Origin: Scolanthus callimorphus
Taxonomy: Eukaryota > Cnidaria > Anthozoa > Actiniaria > Edwardsiidae
DNA length: 64,000 nucleotides
Reading direction: 5' to 3'
NCBI GenBank assembly: GCA_033964015.1
Contig: CM066913.1
Coordinates: 18,437,854 to 18,501,853, forward strand
Shown: positions 42,700 through 53,970 of the stretch, in pieces
Layout of the letters: every line of letters begins with the position of its first letter
Numbering within the stretch: the first letter of the stretch is position 1
Program-made: the position numbers and the translations under genes
The notes under the pieces: generated by a model
Database searches by the model: none
Told to the model about the DNA's origin: nothing
Seen by the model: the letters and a program-made list of their open reading frames with translations, nothing else

Positions 42700-43132
42700 C
42701 AAAACCAGAAACATGATAAAGACTAAGTCCATTAAACCCACCCTCAATGTACTTGTAGGAGGTGAGTTCTAGATGAAGACTTAGTTTCCAGCTCAGCTAC
42801 ATGTAGCCCCGGGAGCTAGCCATGTGTTATTTCTGGCAGCACAAGTGCACTTGATCTTTGGGCCAGTGGCAAGATTCGGGACTCTGGGGGAATCCAATTT
42901 TGTGAGCATGTGTGGTAGATCAAGATCATACAGAAAACATACCGAACTTTCAAACAGGAAGGCCAGAATCTGGGTTTTAAAAAAAATCGATTCCCCCACC
43001 AGAGCCCTTAATCTTGCCACGCTGGCCAAAAGATGATGGGCTCTGGGGAGGCTCTGGGTACGAGATTGAAGTGCACTGGGATGCAACTGGAAACTGAGTC
43101 TATTTGAATGAACCAACCAATACATTGCCCCT

Positions 43133-43705
43133 TCAGAGTTGAAAAGACCCTCTCTTTTTAGGACCTGCCTTAGCTTTGAGCCACTGTATTATCTCATCAA
43201 TTCCTTCACCAGTCCTGAAGCTTGCCTGCACGACCTTTATATCTTGTTTTGCGTGAGCTTTTATGTCATTTAGCCGTATAACCGAGGCCAGCTCAGCAAC
43301 TGACATACAACCAGGGCAGTCTATTTTGTTAAACACCAATAAAACATGCATTTCTTGGGTCTGTTTTGAGACCAGCGCTTCGAGAAGCTGAATACACGAA
43401 GCTGACACTTTGAATCTGTTTGCAACATCGAATACATAAACTAACAACGGCACATCCTTGTAATAGTTCGCCCATATTGGCGCCATAGCACCTCCAAGTT
43501 CCCTAAATGTGTACTTCTTGCGAAAGAAGTTCACCGTGGCCAGATTAACGCCGACTGTTGGGATAGTTGCAGGAGCTTCGCCGAGCTCAAACTGTCTTTG
43601 TGCTTGTGGAAGATTCATTTGGTTAGAAATAGTCTGTAGTCGCTTTAAAAGCAAAGTTTTCCCTGAGTCTTCGGGGCCAATAACTAGAATTTGAGTTTCC
43701 TCCAT
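43133..43705 (-). CDS. ARL16: ARF-like GTPase 16, intronless
   Basis: A 190-aa single-exon gene starts at 43705. It has a P-loop GPEDSGKT (residues about 10-17), a switch I region with TIPTVGVN, the switch II variant FRELGGAMAPIW instead of the WDxGGQ of most ARFs, and NKID for guanine specificity (about residue 126). The RELGG replacement, with the ELGEAPATIPTVG lead-in and the ASCIQLLEALVS block, is typical of ARL16. There is no Gly at position 2, so N-myristoylation is not expected. ARL16 is linked to cilia and Golgi traffic in vertebrates; that role is not shown here. It is divergent from SNX7 with 202 bp between starts, which suggests a shared promoter. Loss of introns could reflect retroposition, but no poly(A) tract was seen. 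Confidence 0.92.
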   Translation of the reverse strand: MEETQILVIGPEDSGKTLLLKRLQTISNQMNLPQAQRQFELGEAPATIPTVGVNLATVNFFRKKYTFRELGGAMAPIWANYYKDVPLLVYVFDVANRFKVSASCIQLLEALVSKQTQEMHVLLVFNKIDCPGCMSVAELASVIRLNDIKAHAKQDIKVVQASFRTGEGIDEIIQWLKAKAGPKKRGSFQL

Positions 43706-43907
43706 TGTTTACGCTATGCTTTTATTCTTCTCGAAGCTCAGCTCGACGAAATTTTGAAGTTCTCTCAGGAAATGTCTTACAGCTGCTTCCCGTCCGCCAT
43801 CTTGTGTTGAATCGGGTTCTTTTCGTTAAGACTCGGGCTATATTCGGAATGTTTCTAGTGCCGAGCACTTCCCGATGTTATATCGATGTTCTTGTCGGCG
43901 ATTCAAG
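43706..43907. promoter_or_regulatory. Bidirectional promoter region between ARL16 and SNX7
   Basis: The two start codons are separated by 202 bp. CCGCCATCTTG near 43795 is a YY1-like site (AAGATGGCGG on the minus strand) and a second AAGATGGAGG overlaps the SNX7 start. No TATA box was seen. Co-regulation is inferred from spacing only. Confidence 0.55.
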
Positions 43908-46900
43908 ATGGAGGACACGGAGACAGAATTTCCGAGTTTTACGGAAGAAAACGGAAAAGACGAACCAAGCAAATCAGAAAATGGACTGATGGATGAGGTA
44001 AAGGCATTAAGAGAATACCATTTCTAACCTCTAATTGTTGAGAGCATTTTAGTTTTGATAACGCGCTAAAAAATATGATGAAAGTGAGAAATTTGATGGC
44101 CACGTCTTCAGATCAATTTGATATCCGTTTATTCCTCTTTCTGGAAAAACAACAAATTTAAAATGCTGCGTTTTTCCGGATATTGATCTGATGGTCATAG
44201 ATACTTGTCAGATAAATATTCTGTCAATATTTTTAAGATCATATGATGTGAGGTTATGTTATCGATAGATGACCATACAATGTTCACGATCATACGCTTG
44301 ACTTCACAAGTTGTTTTAGTGTTGAGTTGGCGTGTCGGTCATTGAATATCTTGGGATCTATTATAATCACATACAATTCAGTGGTTTTCAAAATTTATTG
44401 AATGTGAAAATTCGCACCCCCCTTATTAAAAAGGCGACACAAAAATAACCCCCACATAACATCGATGTTCTAAAAAGCTTACCCCCTCCCTGTAACTAGA
44501 TCTTCTTGTTTGAACTAATGGAAGACAATTCCCAGAAATGTTTCTTTGGTTGCGCGCAAAGCGCGCCCTAATTTCAACAAACCTCAAAGAAAAAGTAGAT
44601 GAACATTCCATTTGCCGTCAAAGATTCCAAATGACGTGTGTGAAGCAGGGTCCAAATGACGAATCTCTGTCCTCGTAACTTCGAACTCACGCTTGCCTTA
44701 ATTAGGCGTTCTCTTTTCGAACTGAGACAGCTCCGATGCTTATTACTGCAGACCATCTTTTTGGGGAGAGTTTTTTCTCCTGGCTAAGATACATTTTCTT
44801 GTAATGACATTCGTAGCCATTCCATTGCGCACGTCCTCAAAAACTATATTGTACATTCCGATGCGCGCAAAGCGCGCCGAAATTGGCATACTCGCTATAT
44901 GGCGTAGGGCTGTATACCACGACGCGATAGCTTGTACATATTATTAGTTTGAACCACAGTGTCTCTGAAAAAATTACCCCTGTTTTGAGAGAGGGTGCCA
45001 AAAAATTACCCCCCTAAAATCTATGTCTTCTAAATTTTTACCCCCACCCAAATTCGACCCCCCCCCCCCCCCCCGGTAGACGTAATAAACGATCGGTCCC
45101 TAATAAGATAATAAAGTTACAGAGAGAGACAATCTTCTTTCAAAAGCTACATGTACAAAGTGGGTTAGCTTTTTACATACAAACGGATCAACGTTATTGA
45201 ATAAAAATAGGATCTTGTCTTTAGAAATTAATTTTGAGAAATTGTTGTAATGTTCATTTATGTCATTCCAGAATTTCCATTTCCCTTCCGTAGGGGGGGG
45301 GGGGGGGGGAGGGGGGGGAGGGGGGGTATGGATTTATGGATAATTTCTGGAATCACACAATGTTAAGTTGCAAGATGGTCGCATGTTTATTATCAAAATT
45401 GAGTTGGGAATTTCTGTAGTCTCCCCTCTGTATTTTGAGTTATAAAAGTTCATAAAATATTGCCATTGTAATAGATGGTCAAGCCATAAGGATTTTAATT
45501 GAAGTCTCTAAACCGCCACCAATTTCTGATAGATCAACATTTGACATGATTGTATTTTATTTAAGAAATTCAAACAGCTGAGGCGTTCGAGAGCAGATCA
45601 TCAAGCACGAGACAAATTCGAGTGCTTCGTGATCTGACTCGAGAATTCTCCCAAACAAAAGCCAAGGTTTTCAAAACTCTATGAAAGCACAGAAAAAAAT
45701 GTTTTATTTCTTTTATAAAATAAATAAAACATTTTTTTCTGTGCTTTCATAGAGTTTTGAAAACCTTGGCTTTTGTTTGGGAGAATTCTCGAGTCAGATC
45801 ACGAAGCACTCGAATTTGTCTCGTGCTTGATGATCTGCCAATGAAATATCCCATAGTGGGTTGTGTTCTAGCTAAAATTCCAGCCATCCTTTCTCTCTTG
45901 AATGTACCTCTTTGAAAGAGGTCATGCCTCATTGCAAGAGAAGAATATCAGAATTTACAGAGGATGTATAGGAGTAGTTTCTGTCAGTCTTATTTGTCAA
46001 GTTACCATATGGCACCCTTATTGCATAATCATAGGTGGAATAATATTTCAATATTTACTCTTTTACAGCAACAGTCCAGGCTATTTGATGTGAATGACAC
46101 ACCCACTGTAGATCTTGATGATGGTGCAGCAGCTGCAGCACTTATGTCCTCATTCAAGATAGATGGAGATGACGATTGCCAGTTAAAGGATTTGTTTGTC
46201 CATGTTGATGATCCAGAAAAGCATGTCGGAGGATATGTTAGTTACTGTGTGAAAACAAAGGTGGGTGTCATCCATTATATTGCTGTTCACACTGACCTCA
46301 TCTGTGATAGGCCGAGTATCATCAACATGTTGTATCTTTATCAATTTCTCATATCAATAAACTTTTTTGCAATCATAAACAAAAACCCCCATAATGTGAT
46401 CTTTGGATTTTGGTATTGGAATTTTAATCCTATGAGTTACATTTGTACAACACATTTATCATATTTTTTTTTTCAGACAACAAGAGGTCAATTTGACCAT
46501 CCAGAGTACAGCGTGAGGAGAAGATATCAGGATTTTCTGTGGCTTCGTCAAAGAATGCAAGAGAGTTATCCCACACATATCATACCTGTAAGTAGGTGTT
46601 AGATGTTGGCTTCTCATGTTTGTTTTTGCATATTATTTTTTGCCAAAGTGCTTTTATCATTTGGTGCTAGCCAGTGGCACCCCGGGGGGGGGGGGGGGGG
46701 GGGGAGTCCCCCCTTGGAGTGACACACTCATGGCCACAGCTAGCGGGGGGCTGGGGAGGCGACTCTCAGCAGCAAAGAAAAAAAATTTAGTGTCAATTTG
46801 TGAGGAAAAATCTGTTTGCCCCTCTAGCAAAAACAGAGGATGACTAAGGCTTGCCCCCCAGACAAAAATTTCTAGCTATGGCCTTGACACTGCAACAAGT

Positions 46901-49900
46901 CATTTTTAGTTGGTACACACAGCAGTTTGATACATTTAGCATGCTTTCCTTTTTTGCTAACATCCTTATTTTTTTTAGCCACTCCCAGAGAAGCACACCT
47001 TCACAAAGCATTTCGACAGGTTCTCCCCAGAGTTCCTCAAAAGCAGGGAGTTGGCTCTTAATAAGTTCATCAAGAGAATTGCTGATCATCCAGTCATGTC
47101 GTTTAATGACCATTTACATGTTTTCCTTACTGCTAAGTCTTGGGTGAGTGGCCATTGTGCAATAAATGGGTGCTTACAGTAGTAAAGGTCACAAAAATGC
47201 AGAGGACAGGCAGCTACTGCAAAAATAAGGGGCTGGGGTTGCACCAAGGTACTTTTCCCTCCATGTTCACAACTCACATTAACCACTGTTACAGTGTAAC
47301 AAATTGGAATGAGAGAGGAGATGAGGAGACATTGTCATCTGCATTTAGGAGCCAGCTTCTCTGCATGTGGAGAATAAACTATATTGAAGTTAGCAATGAG
47401 GGTTCAAACTGTACCAATTTGGGGGCATAGGGTCGGGACTGTATTGATAGAAAAGGGTGCTAATGTGAGGTGTGGTGTGCTGTGGTCACCATTACCACTT
47501 TTACCCTAAATGAGTGCTTATTTGCACATTAAGTATTACTCCCATACACCTTATTCCAAAATGGTGTCGTTTTGTTCCATTAGCTTTATCTTTTGTCTTT
47601 GAGCTTGAGTAAATATAAAAGAAAAGAATAATCTCATGAGAATGAGACAGCCATTTTGGAATAAGGTGTATGACTATGATGGCTATGATGGTGATGCTTA
47701 AGCCCGGTGCACACTAGCGACATAACGACATAAGGACGTTATGTTGCAACGAAAAAAGCATGAGAAAATATTGGAAATAATCAGTATTTTCCATGGATCA
47801 TCATTAGATTATTTCACCAAAGCTATCTTCTGCTATTTTTGGGTGAATTCAACGTTTTAAACCACTAAATTTTGATCGTGTGATATTTTTCTTATGTCGT
47901 TATGCCACAAGTGTGCACCAGACATAAGTCCAGCCTGAGCCCCCAAAAAGCCAGGTTGTATAATGCATTCTTTTCCTTGCATTTTACCTTCAAAGAAAAT
48001 AGGAGTCTGTAAATAATAAAACAAATGTTGTCCTATTCACTAACTGCTACATTTTCCAGGAACTAACATCAGTAAAGAAACAGAGTCCTGGTTTGATGAG
48101 TAGAATGAGTGATTCCATGCGCAATGTGGCATCCTCTTGGATGTTGAAGTCTAGAGACCCTGAGTTCCAGGACATGACCACTTACGTCAAGGCATTCAGG
48201 GAGAAGATGGTTGCTATGGAAACCATGTCAGATAAAATTGCAAAGGATAGGTTTGGTAAGCTTGATTCTCATTCAAGTCCTCTGGTGATTGTCAGGTGTT
48301 TTTTTCTTGGTTGGTTTTGCTAGTAATTGTGTGCTGTTTCTTATGGCTAATGAAATGTAATGACATTTTAAACTGGTGGATGTAGAAGGCGAATGGGAAA
48401 GAATGTGATGCTTGACTTGTTTCACCTTTACACAACAGTGGATTTTCAGGAGTTTCTGTGCTGAATACAACAGCTGACTAGGGTACCATAGCAGGGGCGG
48501 ATTTAGGGGTGGGCCAAGAGGGCCACGCCCCCCCCCCCCCCTTTCTCGGGTGATTTTCCCATACATTTACTGTATTTGTTGAAGGATATTTGCACATTTT
48601 CATCCCATGTTTTCACTATCCGGCTCCCCCTGTCTGAAATTCCTGGATCCGCCCCTGCCATAGTGTACCAGTTTTGTTGAAATAGTTGATTAGCAGAATT
48701 CTTATAAAAATGTAAAAATATACATCACCAAAGGAACTGCAATAAACAGCATTTTTGGTCATGAAATGTAAGGCTTTTGAGATTCTCCTTAATGAACAAA
48801 ATACTCAGTACTGCTTGACTTGGTTAGTCTTAGACTTGGTTAATTTGTTTGACTCACTTGTTATTGCTGGTTTGCTTGTTGCAGATCTTCTAGAGGACTA
48901 TCTTGAATTCATCCCTATCTTCAGATTGTGGGCAAACTCAGAGACCAAACTTGCTCCACCACTGAATGGAATGGCTGATGCACTAGACAAGAATGTGTCA
49001 GCCCTCAAAAAACTGGTAGGTGTATAAATTGTACAACAATACATGTACCCCTTATTTTATTACTGTTTTGGATGTTTTGCCTGTCTAGGGGTAGTTCATG
49101 AACCACAAAATTCCAGTTATAACTAAACATATCTGAGGCATGGTCTAATGCACCAACAATTCTGGGGGGTAGACGGGGGGGGCAAACCCCCTTTTGGGGG
49201 AGGTTTTCCCGTACATTTGCAGAAGGAAATTTGCACATTTTGGTCCCTATGTTTTCACTATCCAGCCCCCCTTTTTGAAATTCCTGTATCCCCCCTGCAA
49301 ATGTGTGCAGTTCATTCTATTTTATTGTAGTAGTATAACAATGGAGTATGACAGAGGATGCAGCAAAACAATGAAAAACCTCAATACACTATCCCCTAGT
49401 ACCGTATGACATTATTTTCCTGATTCAGGATGGGCAAGTACTCTTGGAAACAGTTTTTTCAGTGATAGTCATCAAGCTTGTGATTTGACAGACAAATAAA
49501 GTCCTATATAAGAGGATACTGCATTTTTACTGACCTGTGATCACCTTGTTCACATAGCTCAAGGCTCAGGACCCATGTTTCATGGAACCCCTGCGTGAAT
49601 ATGTTTTATATGCTGATGCCGTGAAGGTGAGATTTTTCCCCTAGTTACCAATTTGCAGAAAGGCAAAATGCCATTCTCTCAATATGCCCCCACTCTCGTT
49701 GTGGCTTCTTTAACATACACCAGAGCATGGACATGAGTTAGCAGCTCTAGGGGTATGTGGGTGGTGCAGTGGTATGCATGCCTCTCACCCGGCTTCAAGA
49801 TCTGGCTTTTGTGTCAGGGATTTTCTCTTCTGCTTGAGTTGTTTTTCAGACCTGTGGGTACTCATTGTGGGTTGAAATGATGTCATTTCTCCTGTCTTCT

Positions 49901-51614
49901 CCTTCTTTGCTAACATTTCATTTCATTTTATCCTATTTTTTCTAGAGCGCTTTGAAGAACAGAGATACTGTTCAAATGGAATACGAAGTCACCCTTGAGG
50001 AGCTCACTAGAAAACGGTCAGAAAAAGAAGAGGTAATTCAGATGACCAGATTGCGCTGATTTGTAGGGATTTTTAGCCCCAAGTAGAGCTGGTTCGCATT
50101 CTAAGTGTTCCCGCCTTTGCAGCATTTGTATAGAGTTTTCTGATGCAAGGGAAGTCGGCCTACTATACTATGTATTCGGCTTACAGGCTGTTACTGGGTG
50201 TTTTTATCGCAGAAAACCCGGTCCGTTCGCTAATCGGCGCCCTGGGTTTGCACTAAACAGGGCGAGAAGCTGATTGGCTGAGACGCTTTGATTGGAGAAA
50301 CAGAAAAATCAAAAATAGATGGTGGCTTGGTTGTTTCTAGCAGCTGTAAAATGGTAGCGATATATTTGTCAATGAGAATCGTTTATTTATCTGTTGCTGA
50401 CCAACAGCTTGAAAAGCCAGGAGGCGGGGGAAGTCGGTTTGGTTTCTTCAGCAAAGATACAGAACAGACGAGACAAGACAAGAAGGAGAAGTTGGATGCT
50501 AATATAGATGAGGTAGGCTGTGTTGATACTAGTACAAATGCCTTAAGCCCTGGCTAAACTAGGTCACTCGAGCGCGCAACATTGTAGCTGGACACATGCA
50601 TTCCTTCATGTTCCCAAATTTTGTAGCCGCGACACAAAAAGATACATTTTGTATTTCCGAGACACGCGTGAGATTTTTTCTAGTTTAGTCACTCAGGGAA
50701 ACATACAGGACCTAGTTTAGCCGTAGCTTTAGACTTTCCGTTAGAAACGCACCCGGAAACGTTGGCGCTACTCATATATGCGGTCTAGTGCCCTTTTCCC
50801 ACGATGCGAGGATTATGAACCTTCCTTACAGCCCGGCTCTATTTCCTGTGGTATCTTCATCTCCATAGCTCGGCAAGCTAGTCGAAACAGGCCATGATAA
50901 GATGGAATGCGCTAACGTGGACCTGAAAGCCGACATTGAACGCTGGCACAACAACAAGCGCGAGGACTTTCGAGATCTGTTTACGGACTATGCTGATAGA
51001 CATATAGCTTATTATCAAGAGGTAAGAAGAAACCAAATGCAACATTTTTTTGTCGAAATCAGACGTTCCTTGGCGTTTCCTAGTCTCAACTTCTCGCCGC
51101 GCAACATGCTGCGTTTCAAAGGTTTTGATCGATGTGGCACGTTTTTCAACTTGATCCTGCACATGTTCATACAACAAACGTTGTTTCCTAAAGTAGACCC
51201 GCGTACTACTTCGCCCAACAAAGTCGCTCAATGTGCAACTGAAATGTTTTTGTTGGCAGACAACTTTGGAACTTGGGATGAAAAAACGAGCAACATCGAT
51301 CCGAACATTGCGACGCCAGCCATGTTGCGCGACAAGTTCAGGAATTTGTTTCTCGTATTTTCTTGTTTCTCTCAGCCTTGAGCCACATGGGGGAACATTT
51401 TGCACGTGACAGTTTTTGTTAGTCCCGAGACACCAAAAATGTTTACCCCGCAAGGCATGCACAATTTCTGTTTCCAAGCTATTTATGACAACAATAACAA
51501 ATAATTCTAAAAGGAGTGCCTCTTTCTATTTGTCAGTGTCTAAGTTCCTGGCAAGACGTTCTAGAAGTGCTGGCGGGAGCCAAAGACACTGATGAAGATA
51601 CAGCAGTAGAATAA
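43908..51614 (+). CDS. SNX7: Sorting nexin 7-type PX-BAR protein
   Basis: Eleven exons join in phase: 43908-43997, 46069-46260, 46477-46587, 46979-47143, 48060-48255, 48885-49015, 49558-49626, 49946-50032, 50408-50512, 50869-51021 and 51537-51614 (458 aa). The acidic N-terminus is followed by a PX domain from [20 protein letters not shown] through [38 protein letters not shown] and [24 protein letters not shown] region starts [20 protein letters not shown] and includes [19 protein letters not shown] and [19 protein letters not shown] helices. The [11 protein letters not shown] stretch is closer to SNX7 than to SNX30, although invertebrates often have one gene for both. PX domains bind PI3P on endosomes and SNX7 pairs with SNX4 in recycling and autophagy (family knowledge). 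Introns hold several MITEs and a SINE. Confidence 0.93.
45288..45362. mobile_element. G/C-run MITE family, right half (copy 4)
   Basis: CCTTCCGTAGGGGGGG, with long G runs interrupted by A, leads into GTATGGATTTATGGATAATT and TCTGGAATCACACAATG, the family's right end. A CCCCC run at about 45058-45074 may be the displaced left end. Confidence 0.55.
45594..45837. mobile_element. 244-bp near-perfect palindrome in SNX7 intron 1
   Basis: The arms CAGATCATCAAGCACGAGAC ... CTCGAGAATTCTCCCAAACA ... GTTTTATTTC mirror each other around an AT-rich centre at about 45715. The first 43 bp of each arm (CAGATCATCAAGCAC...GTGCTTCGTGATCTG) are themselves a hairpin. The GAGAATTCTCGAG block and AAATAAAACA centre link it to the arms flanking the LINE. 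Confidence 0.8.
46670..46870. repeat. Diverged repeat with a G run of about 21 bases
   Basis: TAGCCAGTGGCACCCC, a long G run and AGTCCCCCCTTGGAGTGACA are followed by GGACTAAGG-type sequence and TTGCCCCCCAGAC...CTAGCTATGGCCTTGACACTG, partly mirroring the left side (GTGGC...TAGC). It is probably a degenerate MITE in an SNX7 intron. Confidence 0.45.
47543..47672. mobile_element. 130-bp MITE with 22-bp perfect inverted ends
   Basis: CATACACCTTATTCCAAAAT (+GG) at the left is exactly mirrored by (CC+) ATTTTGGAATAAGGTGTATG at the right. It lies in an SNX7 intron. Confidence 0.85.
47707..47919. mobile_element. 213-bp MITE with GGTGCACACT ends
   Basis: GGTGCACACTAGCGACATAA then CGACATAA at the left is mirrored by TTATGTCGTTATGCCACAAG then TGTGCACC at the right. 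It lies in the same SNX7 intron as the previous MITE. Confidence 0.75.
48491..48658. mobile_element. MITE with GCAGGGGCGGAT ends and CATA target duplication
   Basis: GCAGGGGCGGATTTAGGGGT at the left and CCTGGATCCGCCCCTGC at the right are inverted, and CATA flanks both sides. The interior has a C run and TTTCCCATACATTTACTGTA. Related, more diverged copies lie at 49147-49310, about 29065-29125 and 63010-63175. Confidence 0.75.
49147..49310. repeat. Diverged copy of the GCAGGGGCGGAT family
   Basis: It shares GTTTTCCCGTACATTTGCAG, AGGAAATTTGCACATTTTGG, CTATGTTTTCACTATCCAGC and TGAAATTCCTGTATCC with 48491-48658. The ends are eroded. Confidence 0.6.
49749..49870 (+). mobile_element. Possible tRNA-derived SINE fragment
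   Basis: GTGGGTGGTGCAGTGGTATG resembles a tRNA box A region, and GGCTTCAAGATCTGGC about 30 nt later may be a decayed box B. The body is short and the tail is not clear. It lies in an SNX7 intron. Confidence 0.4.
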
Positions 51615-52995
51615 TACAAAATACAAATGAATTAGAACAGATTAAAAAGGCACAGCCGCCTGATCAACTATAAAAAGACGATCTCAGTTTCCAATCGAGA
51701 TACCTTGATTGTGTTGCCTGCTGGGTTGTTTTTGAGATAACAACTGTACAGTAATTAATACAAGAGAAAAGAAAACGGAAAATTGATAAAAAATTAACAA
51801 CTTTGATAGTGAAAAGTACAACCCAAACAAGACAAAAAGGAAACATTACATGCCTTGCATCAAGACAAATAAAAATTACAGAACTAACTTTACGATAAAA
51901 GCAAGTCGTTTGAATTTATAATGAGTACTGTTCGCGTATGTACACCATTATAGAACTACGCTAAATGGCGCCTTTCCATTGCTCGAGAAAGATCATGCGA
52001 CATATATAGTGCCCGCTATTACGGGCGACTAACAGCCTAGCCGTTGGTGTCTGTTTCGATTAAATTTAGCATGTACAATGACAATAGGGCTCTTCTGTCT
52101 CAGCGGCGCTATATAAGATAGATTTTCCCTCAAAATTTGATGTTTAAACTTCATATAACATTCGTTGTAAACATCAAATTACCTCAAACTACTATCCAAC
52201 GATACTTCCTTCGACGGAAGACCCCTATTGTTTAATTGTCTTTTCTGCCTTTTTGTAAACAATTTGCTCCTGGAATTTTCTTTTTTAAACCATTTTTCAT
52301 TTCTTTCGCATGCACTAAAATTTTCAGCGCTCCTTGTTTCAGTTTCGTTCTTTGTTTGTAAAGTGGCACCATAGTCGATGACGCAACAAGTGTACAAAGA
52401 TAAAACAGTTTTGAATCTTTTATGAAGAGTATCGGTCAATATGCTGTAAAATGAATTGTAGAATAAAGAACTTAGGACTTGAGATTGTGTTGTTGTTGGA
52501 TTTTTCTAGAGAAAGAAATGTTTCTCGGCAGAAAGAAAACGCGAGAAGATTTCTGTGGCACGTTTCAAATGTCGATCTTTTTGCCGGGTCGAGTCCAGAT
52601 TCCAGATCCTCGAATGTCGCTGTGTATGTTTATTTGTAGACCAGCCAGGGGCTGATCGATGTTCTTTATCTACCTTCCTGGGAATTTTGGATTGGAACAA
52701 CAACAACAAATTTATTTAGAAAGAATAGAAAATTTACATAAGGAGCCCTAACCCGCAGATAGCAAGCTAGTCGAGGCGGGAAGGACACTACATAGACAAT
52801 AATGAGAAGGAAAAAAATACATAACACAGTGAACATAAATACATAACACAGGAACCAAGCTTACAAGCTCAGCGCCGCGGCTTGGCTGGTTCACTTACAG
52901 TTAGTTCTAGTGCAAAAGGTAGATTTAGATGATCCATAATAGAAACATGATGGAATGAAAAGTTAGTTTTTCTTCTTTATTTTCCTTTTGGTTGT

Positions 52996-53263
52996 TTATA
53001 TACCCTTTCCGGGATACGTTGTCACCCAAAAAGCCTATAAGCTTGGTGCGCTAGGGGAGTATGGTAAAGATTTATTTAAATTTCTGTAAAATATTAGAAA
53101 CAAACATGCTTGGAAATGTGCTGAAATTTAATCATTTCACCTGTGGTTGCGATAACTGTCTGAATTTAGATCAAACAGTAGCAGTTTAAATGCCCCCATC
53201 ATCCTTTGCGCTTCAAGCTTATAGGCTTTTTGGGTGACAACGTTTCCCGGAAACGGTATATAA
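52996..53263. mobile_element. 268-bp MITE with about 50-bp inverted ends
   Basis: TTATATACCCTTTCCGGGAT at the left mirrors TCCCGGAAACGGTATATAA at the right. The arms continue with CGTTGTCACCCAAAAAGCCT and ATAAGCTTG. Confidence 0.8.
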
Positions 53264-53499
53264 AAACCTATTGATGGTTTGCAATCATCCCCTTGGGAAT
53301 AAAATCACAAAAGCGCGGCGGCCATGTTGGTGGTAAGAACAAAGAGCAACAAATGAACTTTCTTTAGTTCTGTTCCACCAACATGCCGACAGTGACGTCA
53401 CTACAAATCAAGAATCGGCGGAATAACATTCAACGAATGATAAGTGCATTTGTTTACGGACTAAAATTTCACAAAGTAAACAAGCTTTTAAGGTCAAAT

Positions 53500-53735
53500 A
53501 GAGCGGATTTCAGATAAATGTAAAAAACTAAATACAAAGTAAATATATTTAGCCAAACATAAATGCAACAAATTCAACAACTGACCAATCACAGGGGACG
53601 AAGTAAACGACTTGCGTTTAGTCATGACCCCTTTAATTATGACTAGTAGACACTGACTATTAGTTTTGTTTCACAGCCGGAAGAAAAAGACTAACACATT
53701 CTGATTGGCTGACTAAACAAAGGCCCAAAACTTTA
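53500..53735. mobile_element. MITE of the AGAGCGGATTTCAG family
   Basis: AGAGCGGATTTCAGATAAAT is followed by ACTAAATACAAAGTAAATAT, GACGAAGTAAACGACTTGCG and CATTCTGATTGGCTGACTAA. These match the interior of 63451-63706. The right end is not clear. Confidence 0.65.
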
Positions 53736-53831
53736 GGGTTGAACCTAGGCCCGAGTCGCGAATTAGGTACCGGTCGCGTCGATGACATCATGATGCCGCC
53801 TCTTTATAGACCGTCAAATAGCAAATTATCT

Positions 53832-53970
53832 ATGAACAACAACCACCAAAGGTTGAGATTTATGTTAAACGCCGTGGAAAAATGGTGTTTGCTGACGTTT
53901 CGAGCGTTAGCCCTTCCCATTTTTTCACGGCGTTTAACATAAATCTCAACCTTTGGTTGTTGTTGTTCAT
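53832..53970. mobile_element. 139-bp foldback with a CTAACGCTCGAAACGTCAGC loop
   Basis: ATGAACAACAACCACCAAAG then GTTGAGATTTATGTTAAACG is mirrored by CGTTTAACATAAATCTCAAC then CTTTGG...TTGTTCAT. The loop carries GGGCTAACGCTCGAAACGTC on the minus strand, a stretch I associate with cnidarian repeats. Its class is not certain. Confidence 0.6.
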
